This document shows, one piece after another, positions 1 through 6,987 of a stretch of DNA of 45,593 nucleotides; position 1 is the stretch's first letter, and each line of letters opens with the position of its first letter. The DNA comes from Actinomycetota bacterium (GTDB lineage: Bacteria; Actinomycetota; AC-67), in NCBI GenBank assembly GCA_041658565.1, contig JBAZZY010000022.1:1-45593 (forward strand), written 5' to 3'. The notes beneath the pieces were generated by a model. It saw only the letters and a list, made by a program, of their open reading frames with translations, had not been told where the DNA came from and made no database searches. The position numbers and the translations under genes were made by a program.

Positions 1-1461
1 CCCGTCAGCGCCGAATCAACGAGGTCGGCGCGAAAGCGAAGATCCAGCCGGAGGTCGTCGTGACGAAGACACCGCTGCCTGTGGCGGCAATCCCGCCCGC
101 CGGGTAGTCGTTGAAGAGATCGTCGAGAAAGCCCGTCGGGGGTAGCGGGGCTTTCCAAATCACGCGCGACTTCGAAAGAAACACCAGCTCCTTCTCGTCG
201 TCGCTGTAGTAGCCGCGGACCGGGTCGTCGTCCGTCGGGTCGATCAAGAGATAGTGGGTGAACGGGACCGCCTGCGAAAGCGTTCCCTTCTTCAGCCCAT
301 CAATAGTCCATCGGCGGAAGCGCCCGTGCATGGAATCGAACGTGTAGAGCCTCCCCGCCGCAAACGTGCTGGCGGCTTCGTCACTGAATCCCGGATTGAC
401 GACTCGTCTCGACATGTCGCGGCCCGATTCCGGATCTAGTACGTGCAGCACGAAGGTGCCATCCGTCTGATCCTCGCCTACCACCAGAGCTCTCTGCGTG
501 AACCGGATCGCACTGAACCCACCCGAGACATCCTTCTCGCTCCCTCTGTGTCGCCACAGCAGGGATCCGTCTTCCACACTGACCATGTCTACGCCAGCGT
601 CCGAACTCACGGCGAGTCGTTGCCCCAGCCGCACGAAGTTGAGGTTCTCTCCACTGACATGCTTGCTCCAGATCGCCGACCCGTCGAGGCCAACCCGCCA
701 GGTGTTGGGCAGGGGGCCACCGCGATTCGAGAGGGATGAGAACGAAAGGCTTAGGATGACCGAGTCCCCAACTGCGCGGACGTACGCAGCCAGTGCGTCA
801 GCCGCAGGTCGGACAAATGCCCAACGCAGCACGCCGTCCTGAACACCCATTGCGCGCATGGTGACTTCTCCGTCACGCACGTACGAGATCAGGACTAGAT
901 CGCCGATGATGTACGGCACGGACGGTGCGACGCCATCGTGGTTGTGGTCACGAGGCGGTCTGTACTCCCACACGAGCCGCCCAGCGTTATCGAACGCGTA
1001 CGTCTGGTGCAGGGAAGACACGAGCACGCGCCCCGAAGCGGCCACGGGTTGCCCCAGGGCGTCGTTGGCGTCGTATGACCACACCTGGGTCAAGGGTGGT
1101 TGAGGTCCCTCGGCCCAGTCGAGCTCACCGATGGTGCCGTCCTCGTATGTGAAGCGCTCTGGAGTGAGATCGATCGCGGGGGGCTTGGTGTTGGCCTGGC
1201 AGCCCGAGGCAACCAGCGCGAAGCCAAGGGCGACCGCGAGGCCCCTCCTGCCTTTCGCTATCCGCATGATCCCGACTTGTTCGAGGGCTGATGTACCCAT
1301 CTCTCATAGCAGATGTTGAATGCCGCCTCCTCGGTAACGATGCCCAGCGGCGGCTGCTTGTTGGCACCCCAGAATTCCCCGTGGTTAGCGTTCACTCTCC
1401 ACTCGGAATTGGATTCGGGAGCACCCTCGATGGCTCCGAGCGTCTTCTCACCGAGCCGACG
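1..1461. repeat. left copy of a duplicated toxin-end/immunity block
   Basis: This block matches 4452-5915 at an offset of 4451 to 4454 bases. Positions 1-275 and about 1165-1461 are nearly identical to their partners by eye, with only scattered substitutions. The middle (about 280-1160) is clearly diverged but alignable. The block covers the whole propeller lipoprotein gene and the last part of the upstream lipase-type toxin. Nearly identical ends around a diverged centre suggest duplication followed by gene conversion or by selection on the centre. Confidence 0.9.
5..1267 (-). CDS. PQQ-like beta-propeller lipoprotein, putative immunity protein of the Rhs lipase toxin
   Basis: A protein of 420 residues that starts with a basic n-region, a hydrophobic stretch and a lipobox (LVASGC), so it should be exported and lipid-anchored at the outer face of the membrane. 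The rest shows repeated blades with PQQ/quinoprotein-like strands, for example WSYDAND...GQPVAASGRV, ENLNFVRLGQRLAVSSDAG and GSLLWRHRG. I chose the ATG at 1267 because the paralogue at 4456-5721 has no start codon where this copy has an upstream ATG (1300), and the signal peptide begins at MRIAKG. The start overlaps the toxin stop by 10 bases, so the genes are probably translationally coupled. Adjacency to an Rhs-tip toxin suggests an immunity role. That is inference; no propeller immunity family was recognised by name. The stop lies 5 bases from the window edge. Confidence 0.75.
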   Translation of the reverse strand: MRIAKGRRGLAVALGFALVASGCQANTKPPAIDLTPERFTYEDGTIGELDWAEGPQPPLTQVWSYDANDALGQPVAASGRVLVSSLHQTYAFDNAGRLVWEYRPPRDHNHDGVAPSVPYIIGDLVLISYVRDGEVTMRAMGVQDGVLRWAFVRPAADALAAYVRAVGDSVILSLSFSSLSNRGGPLPNTWRVGLDGSAIWSKHVSGENLNFVRLGQRLAVSSDAGVDMVSVEDGSLLWRHRGSEKDVSGGFSAIRFTQRALVVGEDQTDGTFVLHVLDPESGRDMSRRVVNPGFSDEAASTFAAGRLYTFDSMHGRFRRWTIDGLKKGTLSQAVPFTHYLLIDPTDDDPVRGYYSDDEKELVFLSKSRVIWKAPLPPTGFLDDLFNDYPAGGIAATGSGVFVTTTSGWIFAFAPTSLIRR

Positions 1462-2076
1462 GAGGATTGGCCCCCACCCTTCGGTGGGGGTCTTCCCGTA
1501 CTCTCTGAAGTTCTCCCACCAGTCGAACCGGGGTCTGGGCGCGCCGTTGCGGAACCAGGTACCGCCGTAAACCAGTCCCACGGTCGGCGAGGCCATCGTG
1601 TGCAGATAATCGATCGCCGCCCCGGAGTTCGCGGCGAAGGCCGCATCTAGGCCGCCGTACGAATGGCCCACGACGTTGCACGCCTGCCAGGGACGCTTGC
1701 CATGAAGGGTGCGACAGCCGTTTCGAAGGCCCGACGCATCGGCCTTCCACCACTCCCATGTGCTTCGTCGCCCGAAGTCCTTCACGAGACGGGGCCATGA
1801 TGGCACACGCGTGTCGTACTCGTGGAACTCCTCCGGCCTGCCTCGGTATGACCCTACGATCTCGCGCTTCACTGCCTTCTCGAAAGGCATGTAGTAGCTC
1901 GGTGCCTGCTCGAGGCTTACGCCCATGCCGTGCATCAAGACCGTCGTCTTGTAGGCGCCAGTCGGGTCCCCGTAGGTTGTCGGGTTGTCCCCCGCATACA
2001 CATAGGAACTCTCCGACGCATCGGCGTCCGCCGGGTCGCGCGAAATGAAACGTCCGAGGCCGTCGGAGGCCCACAT
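1258..2076 (-). CDS. orphan Rhs tip fused to an alpha/beta-hydrolase (lipase-like) domain, putative polymorphic toxin
   Basis: A protein of 272 residues. Residues 7-40 are the conserved end of an Rhs core (GLGRFISRDP, then SYVYAGDNPTTYGDPTG). Residues from about 42 form an alpha/beta-hydrolase: MHGMG near residues 48-52 looks like the oxyanion-hole strand, and GHSYGG (137-142) is the nucleophile elbow with Ser139. A candidate catalytic His lies in the NANHGEF segment. The ATG at 2076 follows a GGAGGAAGG stretch at a usable distance; a GTG further upstream is possible. There is no Rhs repeat shell in the window, so this is an orphan tip that is silent until recombined onto an Rhs gene, or is translated alone. 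The propeller lipoprotein starts inside its last codons. Lipase-like activity is inferred from motifs only. Confidence 0.75.
   Translation of the reverse strand: MWASDGLGRFISRDPADADASESSYVYAGDNPTTYGDPTGAYKTTVLMHGMGVSLEQAPSYYMPFEKAVKREIVGSYRGRPEEFHEYDTRVPSWPRLVKDFGRRSTWEWWKADASGLRNGCRTLHGKRPWQACNVVGHSYGGLDAAFAANSGAAIDYLHTMASPTVGLVYGGTWFRNGAPRPRFDWWENFREYGKTPTEGWGPILRRLGEKTLGAIEGAPESNSEWRVNANHGEFWGANKQPPLGIVTEEAAFNICYERWVHQPSNKSGSCG
1993..2040 (-). repeat. Rhs-tip junction repeat, copy 1
   Basis: A 48-base stretch identical to 4347-4394. It encodes the Rhs junction peptide RDPADADASESSYVYA, after which the two copies diverge completely. This is the expected point of tip exchange by homologous recombination. 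Confidence 0.9.
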
Positions 2077-2278
2077 GTTGCAGCGCCTTCCTCCAACACA
2101 CACCAACGAGAGTAGGCACCATCAAGTCGCCTCCATCGGAGGTAACAAACCAGAGTTTGTCCTCAGACGGCGTAATGATCGTACCCGGCTCGAAGCCAAC
2201 ATCCGCGCCCGAGGAGAGCCGAGGAACCGGACGAGCCGGTTTGGCGGGGCGCCGCTGCGCGAGGACCGGCGCGACGAC
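2077..2278 (-). other. remnant between accessory genes, no supported gene
   Basis: This 202-base gap carries an open minus-strand frame that continues past the stop of the preceding small secreted protein and reads ...GTIITPSEDKLWFVTSDGGDL... before running into the Rhs tip out of frame. It has no credible start. It looks like the C-terminal end of a lost protein domain, left by recombination. Confidence 0.4.
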
Positions 2279-2866
2279 TTAGTACGCGGCCTCGTCGACC
2301 CCAAGGTCGACACGCGTTGTGGCGCCGGCCCTGACGCGTGCGTGAACGCAGAAGGTGCCCTTCTCGCATTGCGCACCGAGCGTAGGAGTGCCTTCTTCCT
2401 CGACGAGAATCGTGTAGAGGCCGGCGGTAAGCACCAGTTTGTACGTGCCGTCGGAACGCGACGTCGTCGTTCGCGCGGGACGGCGCGTGCCTTCGTAGCG
2501 GACTCCGTCGAAGTCGCTGGATCGCAGCGGCGGCGCGTACGCGAGCACCCGGCGGACGACGCGCTCGTCCCTACACGAGGTCGGGGTGTCGTCGGGAGCC
2601 GGCATGCAGTTGCCCATTTGCGCGGTGACGGAACCCAGGACGAGGCCGGTTCGAGGGCGAGTCGCGCGGGGAGAGATCGCGCCCAGAGGAGAGCGGCGCG
2701 CCGGGGCCGCCGTTGCACTGCTCGGCGCGTGCGCGGGGGGCGTCGGTTGCAACGTCGGGCTCGCGCCCGCGCAAGCAACGCACGCAAGGGCGAGTGCTGA
2801 GCTACAGATTCGGAATGGGGCAGACCGGAACCTGACACGGACCCGCCCTGTCGCGTACGAACGCAT
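2279..2866 (-). CDS. small secreted or lipid-anchored protein with a beta-sandwich-like C-terminus
   Basis: 195 residues if it starts at the ATG at 2866, which overlaps the preceding propeller gene by 65 bases. A long basic n-region is followed by a hydrophobic core (ICSSALALACVACAG) with Cys residues that could serve as a lipobox. The segment after it is Pro/Ala-rich and probably an unstructured linker. The C-terminal part, SRSDGTYKLVLTAGLYTILVEEEG, resembles the carboxypeptidase-regulatory or prealbumin-like fold found in secreted adhesion and immunity proteins. I do not recognise the family. The start is uncertain because no ribosome binding site is evident. It is the last gene of the PD40 unit and sits directly upstream of the next Rhs tip. 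Confidence 0.5.
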   Translation of the reverse strand: MRSYATGRVRVRFRSAPFRICSSALALACVACAGASPTLQPTPPAHAPSSATAAPARRSPLGAISPRATRPRTGLVLGSVTAQMGNCMPAPDDTPTSCRDERVVRRVLAYAPPLRSSDFDGVRYEGTRRPARTTTSRSDGTYKLVLTAGLYTILVEEEGTPTLGAQCEKGTFCVHARVRAGATTRVDLGVDEAAY

Positions 2867-4094
2867 TCGACGTCTCACCTTCTCCCCCAGCGACGAGGTT
2901 ACCGGCGAGCGAATCGAACGCCACGAAGCGACCGCCCGTCGAGGTCGCGGACATGCCGCTATTCGCGTCACCCGGGTTGCCGAAGTCGTCGACCGAGATC
3001 ATCTCGATCGTCCCGGCCGCGAGATCGCGAACGAAGATCTGAGACCAACCGTTTCCCGGCCGCAGCGTCAGATTGCCTGCCTTCGAGCGAAACGCCACCG
3101 ACGCGCCCGTCGGATCGATCGACGGGCGCCCGCTGATCCAGTCGCCCTGCAGCCCGGCGACGTTGGCGGATACGAGCGTCGTGCGTCCGGATGGAACGTC
3201 GCGGACGAAGACGTCCGACGTGCCGTTCGCGTCGCCGGCGACGAGGTTCGACGCGTCCGACGAAAACGCGATGCGGTCGCCCAACGACGACATGCTCGGC
3301 TCCAGGCTGTGCGAATTCCCCTGCGCGCCGCCCGAGCCGACCGAGACGCGCGACGTCACGCCGAACTTCCGATCGCGCACGAAGACGTCATAGGCGTCGT
3401 TCGTGTCTCCGCTGACGAGATTGGACGCGGCGGACCCGAATGCGACGTACCGCCCGTCCGACGACAGCGGCGCCGGACCGATCGCGGCGTCGTTGGCCGC
3501 GCCGCCCGCCGGGGCGCCGGACACGACTTCCGTCGTTCCCAGCTTCCGGTCGCGCACGTAGATGCGGCCGCCGTTCGACTCGTACGAAAGGAAGCGCCCG
3601 TCCGCGGACAACGCGGGCCGCAGGCTCACGCCCACCGCATGCGATTCCAGCGTGGTCACGCGGGTTTCGAGATCGCGCACGAACACGTTGATCCCGTCCG
3701 GCGGCTGTGACGCGACGAGGTCGGATGCGACGGAGACGAACGCGACGTACCGGCCGTTCGCCGAGATCCACGGCATCCAGCTCTGGCCGTCCCCGGCGCG
3801 CCCGAACGGCGCGACCGACACCAGCCGTGTCATGTTCGTCGCGGTGTCGCGTACGAACACGTCGGACGTTTCGTTCGAGTCACCGCTCGCGATGTCGTCG
3901 CCGTCGGAGCTGAACGCGACGAAGCGGCCGTCGGCCGAGATCGACACCTCGTCGGCCCAGCCGCGGGCTTGCGTTCCATCCCACGCGACCGACACGAGCG
4001 CCGTCGAGCCGGGGCTGACGCCCCCGGCGCGCGCGCCCGTCGTCGCGGCGCTCAGCGCGAGCACCGCGACCAGCGCTGCGTTCTTTACGGACAC
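2802..4094 (-). CDS. secreted PD40/TolB-like beta-propeller protein
   Basis: A protein of 430 residues with a signal peptide (VKNAALVAVLALSAATTGARA) and then six to seven repeats built on two motifs: S-x-DGRFVAF-x-S and (S/A)D-x-FVRD. Such WD40-like PD40 repeats form an extracellular or periplasmic-side beta-propeller. The chosen start is the GTG at 4094, which overlaps the end of the upstream frame (stop at 4085-4087), so translation may be coupled. The first codons upstream have no signal peptide logic. It follows an Rhs-tip fragment in the same way that the lipoproteins follow the lipase tips, so an immunity-like or surface-binding role is possible but not shown. Confidence 0.7.
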   Translation of the reverse strand: MSVKNAALVAVLALSAATTGARAGGVSPGSTALVSVAWDGTQARGWADEVSISADGRFVAFSSDGDDIASGDSNETSDVFVRDTATNMTRLVSVAPFGRAGDGQSWMPWISANGRYVAFVSVASDLVASQPPDGINVFVRDLETRVTTLESHAVGVSLRPALSADGRFLSYESNGGRIYVRDRKLGTTEVVSGAPAGGAANDAAIGPAPLSSDGRYVAFGSAASNLVSGDTNDAYDVFVRDRKFGVTSRVSVGSGGAQGNSHSLEPSMSSLGDRIAFSSDASNLVAGDANGTSDVFVRDVPSGRTTLVSANVAGLQGDWISGRPSIDPTGASVAFRSKAGNLTLRPGNGWSQIFVRDLAAGTIEMISVDDFGNPGDANSGMSATSTGGRFVAFDSLAGNLVAGGEGETSNAFVRDRAGPCQVPVCPIPNL

Positions 4095-4349
4095 GTCAGC
4101 GTCGACCCGGTCGGCGTGCCGGACAGCACGACGTCTTTCGGTGTGGAAAGGATCGCCTTCTGGTCGAAGTAGTAGCACTTGAAGGCGGTCCCGCCGGCGC
4201 CGTTGAAGATCGCGCGCTTCTGCCCCTTCGCGAAATCAGTGGTGTTCACTCCGATGAAATACAACGGGCTCGACGGGTTCACCTGCACGAGACTGCCCGC
4301 ACGATAACCGAGCACCCTCAAGGAACGCGGGCACGCTATGAGCGCGCGC
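4085..4349 (-). pseudogene. C-terminal remnant of an unknown tip domain joined out of frame to an Rhs junction
   Basis: The minus strand encodes an open stretch ending LSGTPTGSTLTCP and containing YFIGVNTTDFAKGQKRAIFNG. It has Cys and Gly-rich spacing that suggests a secreted domain. Directly upstream the sequence switches, right after the Rhs junction codons for SYVYA (about 4349), into a different reading frame, so the Rhs tip does not read into this domain. I read this as a recombination scar: the N-terminal part of the tip was deleted. The domain family is not recognised. Confidence 0.5.
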
Positions 4350-4454
4350 ATACACATAGGAACTCTCCGACGCATCGGCGTCCGCCGGGTCGCGTGAAAC
4401 GAAGCGCCCGATCGACGCGTCGTAGTACCTCGCTCCCATCTGGTAGAGAACCCC
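4347..4454 (-). pseudogene. orphan Rhs core end (tip junction), broken
   Basis: The minus strand reads MGARYYDASIGRFVSRDP followed by ADADASESSYVYA, the hallmark end of an Rhs/YD-repeat core, and then runs out of frame into unrelated sequence with a stop at 4236. Only about 34 Rhs residues remain. It begins immediately after the stop of the second propeller lipoprotein (4456), so the order tip - immunity - tip - immunity is preserved even though this tip is dead. Positions 4347-4394 are the 48-base repeat shared with 1993-2040. Confidence 0.75.
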
Positions 4455-5915
4455 GTCAGCGCCGAATCAACGAGGTCGGCGCGAAAGCGAAGATCCAGCC
4501 GGAGGTCGTCGTGACGAAGACACCGCTGCCTGTGGCGGCAATCCCGCCCGCCGGGTAGTCGTTGAAGAGATCGTCGAGGAAGCCCGTCGGGGGTAGCGGG
4601 GCTTTCCAAATCACGCGCGACTTCGAAAGAAACACCAGCTCCTTCTCGTCGTCGCTGTAGTAGCCGCGGACCGGGTCGTCGTCCGTCGGGTCGATCAAGA
4701 GAAAGTGGGTGAACGGGACCGCCTGCGACATCCGGCCCTTCTGCAACCCCGCCGTGGTCCAACGACGAAAGCGACCTTCAACGGGATCGTACGTGTAGAG
4801 CCTCCCCGGGGCGTAGGCATAGAGATTGCCTTCGTCGGAGGCGCCGGGGTTTACCGCGCGCCGCGCGAGGACCCGACCCGTCTTCGGATCGAACACGAGC
4901 AGAACCAACTCCCCGGTGTCCTGGTTCTCCCCAACTACTAGACCCTCTCCAGCAAACGCGAAGGCGTCGAAGTCCGACGTATCGATTTGGGGCCCCTTGT
5001 GGCGCCAGCGCAGTGCCCCATCCTTGACGCCGATCATGTCGACGCCTGCGTCGGAACCCACCGCGAGCAGATCGCCCCGGCTGACAAAGTTGAGGTGCGT
5101 CCCGTTGAAATGCTTGCCCCAGATCTCCGACCCATCCAGACCAACGCGCCACACATTGGGAAGTCGCCCACCTCGGTCCGACAGCGACGGGAACCCGACG
5201 CTCAGGATGAGCGACTCTCCTGCGCAGGCCCAAAGAAATGTTGCAAGTCCCTGCGGCGCGGGTCGCGTGAAGGTCCACCGAAGCTTCCCATCCTGCAGAC
5301 CCATCGCACGTATCGTGACCTCCTCGTCACGCACATACGCAACCATGACCTGACCACCAAAAACGTAGGGCACAGACGGCCGCACGCCGTCGTGGTTGTG
5401 GTCACGGGGAGGACGAAACGCCCATGCAAGCCGCCCGGCGTTGTCGAAGGCATACGTCTGGTGCATCGAAGACGCGACTACGCGCCCCGAAGCGGCGAAG
5501 GGTTGCCCCAGGCTCTCGTTGGCGTCGTATGACCACACCTTGGTCAAGGGTGGTTGAGGTCCCTCGGCCCAGTCGAGTTGATTGACCCTGCTGTCTTCGC
5601 GGGTGAAACGCTGTTGAGTGAGGTCGATCGTGGGGAGCCTGGTGTTGGCCTGGCAGCCCGAGGCAACCAGCGCGAAGCCAAGGGCGACCGCGAGGCCCCT
5701 CCTGCCTTTCGCTATCCGCATGATCCCGACTTGTTCGAGGGCTGATGTTCCCGTCTCTCATAGCAGATGTTGAATGCCGCCTCCTCGGTAACGACGCCCG
5801 GCGGCGGCTGCTTGCCGGCACCCCAGAAGTTGCCGTGGTCAGCGTTCACTCTCCACTCGTAATCGGATTCGGGAGCACCCTCGATGACTCCGAGAGTCTT
5901 CTCGCCGAGCCGACG
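4452..5915. repeat. right copy of the duplicated toxin-end/immunity block
   Basis: The partner of 1-1461. Similarity ends abruptly on the right near 5915, inside the toxin fragment, and on the left at the Rhs tip of 4347-4454. Confidence 0.9.
4456..5721 (-). CDS. PQQ-like beta-propeller lipoprotein, paralogue of the gene at 5-1267
   Basis: 421 residues. The signal peptide (MRIAKGRRG through LVASGC) and the last 85 or so residues (from AVPFTH to TSLIRR) are almost the same as in the paralogue. The central blades differ at many positions: NRGGPLPNTWRVGLDGSAIW here reads DRGGRLPNVWRVGLDGSEIW, and NFVRLGQRLAVSSDAG reads NFVSRGDLLAVGSDAG. The gene starts at ATG 5721, overlapping the stop of the toxin fragment at 5712. 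If these are immunity proteins, this copy is an orphan, because its toxin keeps only the C-terminal 66 or so residues. Orphan immunity genes of this kind are common in Rhs and polymorphic toxin arrays. Confidence 0.75.
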   Translation of the reverse strand: MRIAKGRRGLAVALGFALVASGCQANTRLPTIDLTQQRFTREDSRVNQLDWAEGPQPPLTKVWSYDANESLGQPFAASGRVVASSMHQTYAFDNAGRLAWAFRPPRDHNHDGVRPSVPYVFGGQVMVAYVRDEEVTIRAMGLQDGKLRWTFTRPAPQGLATFLWACAGESLILSVGFPSLSDRGGRLPNVWRVGLDGSEIWGKHFNGTHLNFVSRGDLLAVGSDAGVDMIGVKDGALRWRHKGPQIDTSDFDAFAFAGEGLVVGENQDTGELVLLVFDPKTGRVLARRAVNPGASDEGNLYAYAPGRLYTYDPVEGRFRRWTTAGLQKGRMSQAVPFTHFLLIDPTDDDPVRGYYSDDEKELVFLSKSRVIWKAPLPPTGFLDDLFNDYPAGGIAATGSGVFVTTTSGWIFAFAPTSLIRR

Positions 5916-5978
5916 CGTCTTGCTTCGAATCGCTGCGGTTCGGGTCGAGTTCCGTCGCAGTGCTCGCTTGAGCCTCAT
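5712..5978 (-). pseudogene. C-terminal fragment of the Rhs lipase toxin
   Basis: The last 66 or so codons (from RLGEKTLGVIEGAPES to NKSGSCG) match the C-terminus of the intact tip toxin at 1258-2076. The first 21 codons (MRLKRALRRNS...) are unrelated and come from beyond the junction near 5915. The GHSYGG nucleophile motif and the Rhs junction are missing, so no lipase activity is possible. An ATG at 5978 with a G-rich stretch before it could allow expression of an 88-residue peptide, but I read it as debris. Confidence 0.7.
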
Positions 5979-6115
5979 GTCTATCCCCCCGCCACATGCC
6001 CAAAGACACGAGGCTCGCGGCCGCGAGGGGCGCCGGATGGCGAACCCGAGGACGATGTCTGAACCTCGGGCGCGACGGTAACTTCAAGTGTCTCTTTCGT
6101 CCATCAACAGCGGAC

Positions 6116-6604
6116 CTACCCGTCGAGCCGGCGCACACCTGTCGTCGAGATTCCCTGCAGCAGCGCGCGCGCGCTGCCGTGGCCGGGGATTACGGCGTGG
6201 GGTGCGATCTCCACCAACGGCACGAGCACGAACGCGCGCCCGTGCATTCGCGGGTGGGGAATGATCAGGTCTTCGTCGGCAACAACCTCCTCGCCGACCA
6301 ACAACAAGTCGATGTCGATGGCGCGCGGGCCCCATCGTTCCTCACCGGCCCGTACTCGCCCCAGGGCGGTTTCGATCCCGACGCAGCGCTCCCACAACTC
6401 GCGCGCGCTCAGGCTCGACTCCACCGCGACGACTTGGTTGAGAAACGCGGGCTGGCCTTCCGGGCCGCCGACGGGATCGGTCTGGTACACGGCCGAGCGC
6501 GCGATGACGCGAACCTTTCCCCAGTCGAGCGCTTCGACGGCCGCGTTCAGCGTGGCACGACGGTCACCGAGGTTGGCTCCGAGCCCAAGGTAGGCGACGG
6601 TCAA
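6116..6604 (-). CDS. folK: 2-amino-4-hydroxy-6-hydroxymethyldihydropteridine diphosphokinase
   Basis: FolK transfers pyrophosphate from ATP to 6-hydroxymethyl-7,8-dihydropterin in folate synthesis. The 162-residue length is normal. Visible family motifs are LGLGANLGDR at the N-terminus, the pterin-binding VYQTDPVGGPEGQPAFLNQV, and RWGPRAIDIDLLL with the Mg-binding DxD followed by IPHPRMHGRAFVLVPL. The TTG start at 6604 overlaps the folB stop (TTGA). It is the last gene of the folate operon. The 137 bases between it and the Rhs debris hold no recognisable terminator. Confidence 0.97.
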   Translation of the reverse strand: MTVAYLGLGANLGDRRATLNAAVEALDWGKVRVIARSAVYQTDPVGGPEGQPAFLNQVVAVESSLSARELWERCVGIETALGRVRAGEERWGPRAIDIDLLLVGEEVVADEDLIIPHPRMHGRAFVLVPLVEIAPHAVIPGHGSARALLQGISTTGVRRLDG

Positions 6605-6987
6605 CGGATCGGACCGAGGTCCTCACGCGACCGCGTGATCTCCACGGCTACCTCGTCGACTTCCTCGGCCAGAGGCGCCTGCGGCTTGGCGACGCGCACC
6701 CACACGTCTTCGACAAAGACGTGTTCCAGGACAGTGCGCGCGATGCGATCCGCGAGCGTCTCGACGAGCGAGTACTCCTCGCTGGAGACGATCTTGGCGA
6801 TCCGGCGAACGAGTTCCTCGTAGTCCAGGGTCGCACGCAGATCATCGGTTGCCGCCGCCGCGCGCGTGTCCATGCGGGCGGCGATGCTCACAACCAACGG
6901 CTGTTCCTGCGCGCGCTCTTCCGGCGTGACGCCGATGTGCCCTCGCAGCTTCAGGCCGCGTACCTCGATCAGGTCGGACCCGTCCAT
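6601..6987 (-). CDS. folB: dihydroneopterin aldolase
   Basis: FolB cleaves dihydroneopterin to 6-hydroxymethyldihydropterin and glycolaldehyde. The product is 128 residues. The characteristic opening is ...LIEVRGLKLRGHIGVTPEERAQEQPL, with the catalytic Glu in the GVTPEER region, followed by LDYEELVRRI and SLVETLADRIA. The ATG at 6987 overlaps the folP stop; a GTG one codon upstream (6990) is equally possible. It is translationally coupled with folP upstream and folK downstream. Confidence 0.97.
   Translation of the reverse strand: MDGSDLIEVRGLKLRGHIGVTPEERAQEQPLVVSIAARMDTRAAAATDDLRATLDYEELVRRIAKIVSSEEYSLVETLADRIARTVLEHVFVEDVWVRVAKPQAPLAEEVDEVAVEITRSREDLGPIR

Noticed and set aside
2045..2838. 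Long open frames on both strands of the left accessory region, outside the listed genes
   Set aside because: They are Arg/Ala-rich shadows of the real genes, as expected in high-GC DNA, without motifs or ribosome binding sites.
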